Assembly (NCBI GenBank): GCA_019239775.1
Contig: JAFAZN010000082.1
Span: forward strand, 1 to 42,994
Length of the DNA: 42,994 bases
DNA from: Chloroflexota bacterium
Lineage (GTDB): Bacteria > Chloroflexota > UBA6077 > CF-72
Reading direction: 5' to 3'
Part shown: positions 36,964 to 42,994 of the stretch, one piece after another
How positions within the stretch are numbered: the first letter of the stretch is position 1
Layout of the letters: the number at the start of each line of letters is the position of its first letter
The notes under the pieces: generated by a model
Told to the model about the DNA's origin: nothing
Databases searched by the model: none
The model's input: the letters and a program-made list of their open reading frames with translations, nothing else
Position numbers and translations under genes: made by a program

Positions 36964-39423
36964 ATGCGAGCTCCCACCACCTCGAATTCGATGAAGGCCC
37001 TGATCGTCGCCGGAGCGCTCACGAGCAGCCTCCTGGTCGCGGCCTGTGGCCAGCAAAAGCCGTCCGCCGCGGCGCCGACGCCGACACCGGTGCCGGCCGC
37101 CGCCGTCACGGCACAGGCCGCCAGCCGCGGCGACATCCAACAGACGCTGTCGTACAGCGGGGACATCCGCGCCCGCGAGCAGGTCAGCGTCCTGCCCAAG
37201 GTCTCGGGCCGTGTCGACAGCCTCATGGTCGACGTCGGCAGCCGCGTCAAGGCTGGTGACGCCCTGGCCGTGCTCGAACAGGACAGCGCTCAGATCACCG
37301 CGCTGCAGGCGCGCGCCTCACTGGCGGCCGCCGAGGCCAAGCTCGCCACGCTCCAGGCCGGCGCCAGGGCCGAGGACGTCACCTCCGCGCAAGCCCAACT
37401 GATCCAGCAGCAGGTCAAGCTGCAGAACATGCAAGACGGCGGACGTGCCGAGGATGTTCAACTGGCGCAGGCCGCGCTCGAAGCGCAGCAGGCCCGCCTC
37501 GACCTGATGGTGCAGGGTGGACGTCCCGAAGCCGTCCAGCAAGCACAGGACGCGCTCGACGCGGCGAACGCCAAGCTCACCGCGCTGCAGAAGGGCGCCA
37601 CGAACGACGTGGTGCAGGCTGCACAAAGTGCAGTCGACTCCGACAAAGCCGCGCTCGCCAGTGCCGAAGCCGCATTCGCTGCGCTTGGCGGCAACAACGC
37701 CGCGGACATGCAGTCAGCCCAGAGCCAGGTCGACACGCTGACGGCCAGTGTGGCCGCCTCGCAATCGGCGCTGGACTCCGCCAACGCCGCGCTCAAAAAC
37801 CTCCAGGGCACCGCGCCCGCCGACGTCCAGCAGGCACAGTCAGCCTATGACCAGGCCGTCGCCCAGCTAAAAGTCGCTCAGGCGGCGCTTGACCAGGGGA
37901 ATAACCCGACGCAGGCGTCGATCGCTCAGGCGGAAGCCGCCCTCGAACAGGCACAGGCCCAGCGGCAATCAGCTGAGGCCAATCAGACCGCGCTCGAGCA
38001 AAGCGTCGCGCAACCGTGCGCGGACAGCGTGAACCCGCTCACCGGTCAGAAAATCTCGCACAACTCCACGGCGTGCGGCGATGCCAAGGCTGCCGCAGAC
38101 GGAGCCGTGCAGGCTGGCAACGCCGCGGTGGAGGCAGCGCAAGGTCAGCTGGACCAGCTCAAGCGAGGTGGTGCGCCAGCCACCAAGGCGCAGCTGCAGG
38201 CAGCTGTCGATCAAGCCAACTCCAACGTCGCGGCTATGAAGCTGCGGCTGGATGCACTCAAGAGCGGCGGCATCGATGCCCAGCGCGCGCAGTTCCAGGC
38301 GCAGCACGATCAAGCGCAAAGCCAGCTCACTGCCAGCCAGCAAAACCTGGTGGTAGCGCAAGCGCGGCTGGATGCCATCAAGAACGGCACCCAGGATGCG
38401 CAGGTCAAGAACGCGCAATCGCAGGTGACTGCCGCCACCGAGCGGCTCAAGAGCGATCAGGCTCGCCTCGATCAGCTCAACGCCGGACCAACGGACGAGG
38501 ACTTGCAGCAGGCCCAATCAGCTGTCGATCAGGCGACGCAGCAGCTCGCGCTGGCTCGCCAACCCAGTACGGACCAGGACATTCGCGCGCAGCGTGCCGC
38601 GGTCCAGCAGGCTCAGCTGCAGCTGACCAAGGCACGCAGCCCCTACACCGATGCCGATCTTCAGCAACAACAGCAGGCGGTCGCCGCCGCCGAAGCGCAG
38701 CTGCACAAGGCGCAGAACCCGTACACGGACGACGACCTGAACGCGGCCAAAGCGACCGTCGATCAGGCGCAGGCACAGCTTGACCTCGCGCAGATCGGCG
38801 TTCGCGACACGACCATCACCGCGCCCGTTGACGGGGTCATTTCAGAGCGGCTGGTTTCGGCTGGTGCGCTCGTCAGTCCGCAAACGCCGATCGTGACGCT
38901 GGTTCCGCCTTCGCTCGAACTGGTCGTCAACGTAGATGAGTCTCAGCTTGGCCAAATCGCCGAAGGTCAGTCCGTCCAACTCCAGGTGCCAGCGTTTCCG
39001 AACCAGACGTTCGACGGCACGGTCAAGACCATCTCACCGACCATCGACAGCAAGACCCGCACGGCCGCCGTGCGCATCGAACCAGCTGATTCAGGGAGCC
39101 GGTTGCGCGCTGGCATGTTCGCTCGCCTGAACATCGTCACGGCCCAGAAGCAAAATGCGCTGGTCGTGCCGAAGGCCGCGGTCTTGTCTGCCGCACCGGG
39201 CACTTCGAACAACCAGCCGATGGTTCTGACGATCGATCCCACGGGTGTGGTGCATCGAATGCCGGTCCAGCTCGGCCTGCAAAACGATCAGCAAGCTGAA
39301 ATTCTCAGTGGCGTCGACGATGGCCAGCTGGTCGCCACCAGCAGCCTGAGCGACCTCGCCGACGGCGATATTGTCTCGCCGCAACTTCAAACCACGACCA
39401 CTGCCGATGTTCTCCATCGGTAG
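36964..39423 (+). CDS. RND-pump adaptor lipoprotein with repeat-extended hairpin
   Basis: 819 residues. Lipoprotein signal ending LLVAAC (Cys 28). Membrane-proximal and lipoyl halves: VSVLPKVSGRVDSLMVDVGSRVKAGDALAVLEQD (about 75-107) and ITAPVDGVISERLVSAGALVSPQTPI (about 618-643). Between them lies a 480-residue helical hairpin, several times the usual length. Both arms are built of 26-residue repeats: residues 132-235 (four copies, [GA]xRxEDV type) and 507-610 (four copies, PxTDxDL type). The tip holds Cys 352 and Cys 371, a possible disulfide. A beta-barrel and C-terminal domain follow. AAGGAGG lies 8 nt before the ATG. Pairs with the RND transporter. Confidence 0.92.
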   Translation: MRAPTTSNSMKALIVAGALTSSLLVAACGQQKPSAAAPTPTPVPAAAVTAQAASRGDIQQTLSYSGDIRAREQVSVLPKVSGRVDSLMVDVGSRVKAGDALAVLEQDSAQITALQARASLAAAEAKLATLQAGARAEDVTSAQAQLIQQQVKLQNMQDGGRAEDVQLAQAALEAQQARLDLMVQGGRPEAVQQAQDALDAANAKLTALQKGATNDVVQAAQSAVDSDKAALASAEAAFAALGGNNAADMQSAQSQVDTLTASVAASQSALDSANAALKNLQGTAPADVQQAQSAYDQAVAQLKVAQAALDQGNNPTQASIAQAEAALEQAQAQRQSAEANQTALEQSVAQPCADSVNPLTGQKISHNSTACGDAKAAADGAVQAGNAAVEAAQGQLDQLKRGGAPATKAQLQAAVDQANSNVAAMKLRLDALKSGGIDAQRAQFQAQHDQAQSQLTASQQNLVVAQARLDAIKNGTQDAQVKNAQSQVTAATERLKSDQARLDQLNAGPTDEDLQQAQSAVDQATQQLALARQPSTDQDIRAQRAAVQQAQLQLTKARSPYTDADLQQQQQAVAAAEAQLHKAQNPYTDDDLNAAKATVDQAQAQLDLAQIGVRDTTITAPVDGVISERLVSAGALVSPQTPIVTLVPPSLELVVNVDESQLGQIAEGQSVQLQVPAFPNQTFDGTVKTISPTIDSKTRTAAVRIEPADSGSRLRAGMFARLNIVTAQKQNALVVPKAAVLSAAPGTSNNQPMVLTIDPTGVVHRMPVQLGLQNDQQAEILSGVDDGQLVATSSLSDLADGDIVSPQLQTTTTADVLHR
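37357..37668 (+). repeat. Four 78-bp (26-residue) repeats in the ascending adaptor arm
   Basis: Residues 132-157, 158-183, 184-209 and 210-235 align without gaps; each starts xG[AG]R or KGAT followed by EDV/EAV/DVV and an Ala/Gln-rich helix ending in Leu. They lengthen the helical hairpin by one unit each. Confidence 0.8.
38482..38793 (+). repeat. Four 78-bp (26-residue) repeats in the descending adaptor arm
   Basis: Residues 507-532, 533-558, 559-584 and 585-610 align without gaps, each starting with (GP, PS, PY) TDxDL/I and running into a Gln/Ala-rich helix. Same period as the ascending arm. Confidence 0.8.
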
Positions 39424-39453
39424 TCCCGCCACCTCTAAGGAGCACGAACCCCT

Positions 39454-42400
39454 ATGTGGCTAACAAGTACAGCGATCAAGCGGCCGCTGTTCATGCTGAT
39501 GGTGATCGGCGCCCTGCTGGTCGTCGGCCTCGTCTCATGGACAAAGCTCGGCGTCGACCTGTTGCCGGCGCTCGACTTCCCAATCGTCGTGGTGACGACG
39601 CAGTTCCCAGGCGCCAGTCCGGATGCCGTCGACACGCTGGTAACCAAGCCAGTCGAGGACGCCGTCGCCACCATCAACGACATCGATTACATCCAATCGA
39701 CCTCCGTCGAAGGCGTCTCGTCCGTGGTGATCTTCTTCACGGACAAGGCCGCCAAAGACAGCTCGATCGACGTCGAGCGGCGCGTGAGCGCGCTGCGCGG
39801 GCAGCTTCCGACGGACGCAAAAGACCCGTCCGTCGGCAAGTACGACCCAAACGCCCAGCCCATTTTGCTGCTCACCATGAGCGGCAACCGTGACCTCGGC
39901 GCCCTCCAGCGCCTTGGCGAGGACAAGGTCCAGAAACGATTGGAAGCCACCTCAGGTGTGGCGCAGGTGAGCCTCGTCGGTGGGCTCGTCCGCGAGATCC
40001 AGGTCCAGGTTGATCAGCAGAAGCTACAGGCCCGCGGTCTCAGCATCCTGCAGGTCAACCAGGCGCTGGCTGGCGACAACGTGAATGTACCCGCGGGCAG
40101 CATCACCCAGCAGGGCAAGGACTGGACGGTCCGCCTGGACAACCAGGCCCAAACGCCGCAGGAGCTGAACAACGTGCTGGTCTCCAGCACGGCGAATGGC
40201 CCTGTCTACCTCAAGGACGTCGCGACCGTCGTCGACACCTTCAAGACCGTCAGCACGATTCAGCGCACCAACGGCCAATCGGCCGTCGGCATCACCGTGC
40301 TCAAGCAGTCGAGCGCGAACACCGTCGCGACCGCCGACGCCGTCAAAGCCACCCTGCAGGCGATCCAACCTGATCTGCCCCAGGGCGTGCACATCGACGT
40401 CGCCTACGATGCCTCGATTTTCACCCGCAGCAGCCTCAACGACGTCACGCGCGAATTGAGCACGGCCGTCGTTCTGACAGGCCTGGTGCTGCTGGTCTTC
40501 CTGCACACGTTCCGCAGCACGCTGATCGTGCTGCTCGCGATCCCGACCAGCCTCATCGCCACGCTCGGCGTCATGTACTTCCTCGGACTCAGCCTCAACA
40601 TGATGAGTCTGATGGGCCTGACGTTGACCGTCGGCATTCTCGTGGACGACTCGATCGTCGTCCTCGAAAACATCTTTCGCCATCTCCAGATGGGTGAGGC
40701 GCCGCGCGAGGCGGCGGTCACAGGCCGTGGCGAGATCGGCTTCGCCGCCATCGCCATCACCCTGGTCGACATCGTCGTCTTTGCGCCGATCGCGTTCATG
40801 TCGGGCATCACCGGTCAGTACTTCCGCCAGTTCGGTCTGGTGATCGTCTCGGCCACGATCTTCTCGCTGTTCGTTTCGTTCACCTTGACGCCGCTGCTGG
40901 CCAGCCGCTGGTACCGGGCGGGTGAACACGGTGAAGCGAATATGGCTGCGCCCACGCGGAACCCGCTCGTTCGGTTCGGTCGCTTGTGGGACGCCGGCTA
41001 TGCCCGTCTAGCCCGCGGGTACGCCCGCGTGCTGCGCTTCGCTATTGGCCGTTGGACTCGATGGGCCGTCGTCGGCATCAGTCTGCTGTCGTTCGTCGGC
41101 GGGATCATGCTGGTTGCCACCGGCATCCTCAGCACCGAATTCTTCCCGTCCGCGGACAACGGTGCGCTGACGGTGAACCTGGAGATGCCCGCGGGCACCA
41201 CGCTCGATGCCACGAACGCGGCGACGCAGAAGCTCGAGGAGCGCGTTCTCGCCTGGCCTGAAGTCACCGAGGTCTTCACCTCAGTTGGCCAGAGTGGCGG
41301 CTTCGGTCCAAGCCAGTCGCGCTTTGCCACCATGCAGGTCCAGCTCGTCGACAAGGCCCAGCGCAGCCGCACGCCGGACGATCTGACGAAGGTCGCCCGC
41401 ACCTATGGCGCGGACATTCCCGGCGCCAAGGTGACGGCCAGCCCGGTTAGCCAGTTTGGCGGCGGCGGCGGCAAGGCAATTTCGGTGCGCATCCAGGGCG
41501 AGGACCAGACCATCCTCAGCTCGCTTGCGACTCAGGTTGCGGACGTCGTGCGTCGCACGCCGGGCACGGCTGACATCGACGACGGTGGCGTGACTGGCGA
41601 CCCCGAGCTGGTGGTGAATGTCGATCGCCAGCAGGCGGCCGACCTCGGCCTCACGCCGAGTCAGGTCTCGAGCGTGCTGCGCACGGGCCTGGCTGGCAGC
41701 ACCGTTTCAACCTTCCGTCCGCAAGGCACGGTCGGTTGGGATATCAACGTCATCCTGAACCCGGATGAGCGGCAGCGCGTCGACCAGGTTGGCCAGATCC
41801 CGATTGTCACGCCCAAGGGAGAGACGATCCAGCTGAGCCAGATCGCCAGTGTCAGCAGCGCGACCGGTCCGACGCAGGTCGATCGCCGCGACCGCCAGCG
41901 TTCGGTGTACGTCTCGGCTGACCTGAACGGGCGCGTCGCTGGGGACGTCGCCAAGGACATCCAGGCTGGCCTGGACAAAATCGCGGTGCCCAGCGGCTAC
42001 ACGGTCACCCAGGGCGGCGATGCGCAGAGCCAGAACGAGACGTTTGGTCAGATCCTGACCGCGCTGGGGCTCAGCGTGCTGCTGATGTACATGCTGATGG
42101 TCGCGCTGTTCGAGAGCCTGGTGTTCCCGCTCATGATCATGTTCAGCCTGCCGCTGGCGGTGGTCGGCGCCTTCGGCCTGCTGGCGCTGACCGGAAACAC
42201 GCTGAACATGCTCAGCATGATCGGCATGATCCTGCTCACGGGTCTGGTCGGGAAAAATGCAATCTTGCTGGTGGATTACACCAACACGCTGCGCAAGCGT
42301 GGGCTCGCGCGCAACGACGCGCTGCTCCAGGCGGGTCCAACCCGTCTGCGGCCGATCCTGATGACCACCTCCGCCTTGGTGCTGGCGATGTCGCCGATCG

Positions 42401-42666
42401 CCTTGAAGCTGGGTGAAGGCAGCGAGTGGCGCGCGCCGATGGCCGTGACCGTCATTGGCGGGCTGCTCACCTCGACGTTGCTGACGCTGGTGCTGATCCC
42501 GGCTGTGTACACGATCATGGACGACTTCACCGGCGCGGTCTCGCGTGCAACCCACGTGCGAGTGCGAGTACCCACCTGGCGTCCCGCCCGCAGAGGCCAC
42601 GTCGAAGAGCCCGAACCCCAGCGCACTCCCCCCGTCCGAGTCCCCGCCGGCTCAGGCGCCGACTAG
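39454..42666 (+). CDS. RND-family efflux transporter (HAE1/AcrB-like)
   Basis: 1070 residues, typical AcrB length, with 12 expected membrane helices in two halves. Proton-relay residues are kept: Asp 398 and Asp 399 in GILVDDSIVVLENIF and Lys 934 in GLVGKNAILLVDYTN. Porter-domain sequences include QFPGASPDAVDTLVTKPVEDAV and the second-half FFPSADNGALTVNLEMPAGTTLD. The first helix is IKRPLFMLMVIGALLVVGLVSW. The C-terminal tail is rich in Arg/Pro. It should export drugs, lipids or glycolipids with the adaptor encoded 30 nt upstream. No outer-membrane channel gene is present. AAGGAG lies 11 nt before the ATG. Confidence 0.95.
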   Translation: MWLTSTAIKRPLFMLMVIGALLVVGLVSWTKLGVDLLPALDFPIVVVTTQFPGASPDAVDTLVTKPVEDAVATINDIDYIQSTSVEGVSSVVIFFTDKAAKDSSIDVERRVSALRGQLPTDAKDPSVGKYDPNAQPILLLTMSGNRDLGALQRLGEDKVQKRLEATSGVAQVSLVGGLVREIQVQVDQQKLQARGLSILQVNQALAGDNVNVPAGSITQQGKDWTVRLDNQAQTPQELNNVLVSSTANGPVYLKDVATVVDTFKTVSTIQRTNGQSAVGITVLKQSSANTVATADAVKATLQAIQPDLPQGVHIDVAYDASIFTRSSLNDVTRELSTAVVLTGLVLLVFLHTFRSTLIVLLAIPTSLIATLGVMYFLGLSLNMMSLMGLTLTVGILVDDSIVVLENIFRHLQMGEAPREAAVTGRGEIGFAAIAITLVDIVVFAPIAFMSGITGQYFRQFGLVIVSATIFSLFVSFTLTPLLASRWYRAGEHGEANMAAPTRNPLVRFGRLWDAGYARLARGYARVLRFAIGRWTRWAVVGISLLSFVGGIMLVATGILSTEFFPSADNGALTVNLEMPAGTTLDATNAATQKLEERVLAWPEVTEVFTSVGQSGGFGPSQSRFATMQVQLVDKAQRSRTPDDLTKVARTYGADIPGAKVTASPVSQFGGGGGKAISVRIQGEDQTILSSLATQVADVVRRTPGTADIDDGGVTGDPELVVNVDRQQAADLGLTPSQVSSVLRTGLAGSTVSTFRPQGTVGWDINVILNPDERQRVDQVGQIPIVTPKGETIQLSQIASVSSATGPTQVDRRDRQRSVYVSADLNGRVAGDVAKDIQAGLDKIAVPSGYTVTQGGDAQSQNETFGQILTALGLSVLLMYMLMVALFESLVFPLMIMFSLPLAVVGAFGLLALTGNTLNMLSMIGMILLTGLVGKNAILLVDYTNTLRKRGLARNDALLQAGPTRLRPILMTTSALVLAMSPIALKLGEGSEWRAPMAVTVIGGLLTSTLLTLVLIPAVYTIMDDFTGAVSRATHVRVRVPTWRPARRGHVEEPEPQRTPPVRVPAGSGAD

Positions 42667-42675
42667 CATTGCATC

Positions 42676-42711
42676 GTCACGCGGCGGGCCACAGAAGCCG
42701 CGCCGCGTGAC
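42676..42711 (+). terminator. Terminator hairpin of the efflux operon
   Basis: An 11-bp perfect stem GTCACGCGGCG/CGCCGCGTGAC with an inner GGC/GCC pair, 10 nt after the stop codon. No T-run. Confidence 0.6.
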
Positions 42712-42772
42712 ACTTGCCCGCCGGAATAGCGCGGCGGCGTGACGCCCCCGAGTTCATACTGGCGTCCAAACG

Positions 42773-42994
42773 ATGAGTACGCTTGACCACCTGCGGCGAT
42801 TGCGTCAACACTTTACGCAGGAACAGGCCGAGGACATCCTGGCCGTGATTGAGACGCATTCGGTGACCCGCGACTACCTCGACAGCTCGCTAGCGCTGAC
42901 GCGCGAGCATCTCGACCACAGGCTTGGCCTGACCCGCGCGGAATTTGAGACGCGCCTGGAAGCCATGGAGAAACGGCTGATCATGTGGGGCATC
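42773..42994 (+). CDS. Coiled-coil protein, 3' truncated
   Basis: 74 codons are visible and the frame is open to the window end. The sequence starts MSTLDHLRRLRQHFTQEQAE and continues with IETHSVTRDYLDSSLALTREHL and TRLEAMEKRLIMWGI, a heptad-like charged helix resembling DUF1640/CCDC90-type coiled-coil proteins that end in a membrane helix. The MWGI at the edge may be the start of that helix. Function unknown. No strong Shine-Dalgarno is seen. Confidence 0.6.
   Translation, partial: MSTLDHLRRLRQHFTQEQAEDILAVIETHSVTRDYLDSSLALTREHLDHRLGLTRAEFETRLEAMEKRLIMWGI

Noticed and set aside
40024-42600. Two open frames of about 300 codons on the minus strand
   Set aside because: Antisense shadows of the RND transporter; rich in Asp/Arg/Gln/His without domain features.

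Overview
The window looks like a GC-rich chromosomal segment of an uncultured Chloroflexota bacterium. The clues are long Thr/Pro linkers (TPTPT, VPPTPVP) joining domains of secreted proteins, secreted proteins with a GGVxxLGYPVS repeat, frequent GTG/TTG starts, and many ATGA/GTGA gene overlaps. This assignment is inference: there is no rRNA or other marker gene here. I see no tRNA, rRNA, CRISPR array, insertion sequence or prophage gene.

Layout. 1-5.4 kb: end of a secreted Gly-rich protein, a GT4 glycosyltransferase, and a large secreted multidomain protein behind a 548-bp regulatory gap. 5.4-27.3 kb: an extracellular polysaccharide island, almost all on the minus strand, in six transcription units. 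It holds Wzy/ligase, Wzz, a CpsD-like ATPase, the priming phosphoglycosyltransferase, a WecG/TagA enzyme, four further glycosyltransferases, an epimerase, three acyltransferases (one membrane-bound, two left-handed beta-helix), an acyl carrier protein, an exosortase with its EpsI partner and a candidate C-terminally anchored substrate, a coiled-coil adaptor lipoprotein, a J-domain membrane protein and a secreted glycosidase-like protein. A DegT aminotransferase follows on the plus strand. Two short membrane-protein genes (48 and 62 aa) are embedded in these operons. 28.7-34.1 kb: a cupin, two histidine kinase/response regulator pairs without membrane sensors, and a third response regulator. 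34.2-43 kb: a second secreted protein with the GGVxxLGYPVS repeat, then a TetR/adaptor/RND pump operon behind a palindromic operator, and the start of a coiled-coil protein.

How it works together. The priming transferase and glycosyltransferases would build a lipid-linked repeat unit, the epimerase, aminotransferase and acyltransferases would supply and decorate its sugars, and Wzy/Wzz/CpsD would polymerise it. No Wzx flippase or Wza-type exporter is visible. The exosortase would anchor the protein made from the adjacent gene.

Main discovery. Every one of the six minus-strand units of the island has, upstream of its first gene, a direct repeat GGTTGA-N5-GGTTGA with exactly 11-bp spacing, always in the same orientation to the gene. 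In four of them a -10-like hexamer (xAxxxT) lies exactly 32 bp beyond the repeat; in a fifth it lies 42 bp beyond, about one helical turn further. A weaker copy with the same 32-bp geometry faces the divergent acyl carrier protein gene. The 11-bp hexamer spacing is that of OmpR/PhoB-family binding sites, and three such regulators are encoded 2-6 kb away. I propose a previously undescribed exopolysaccharide/exosortase regulon, with several promoters so close to the start codon that the mRNAs would be nearly leaderless.
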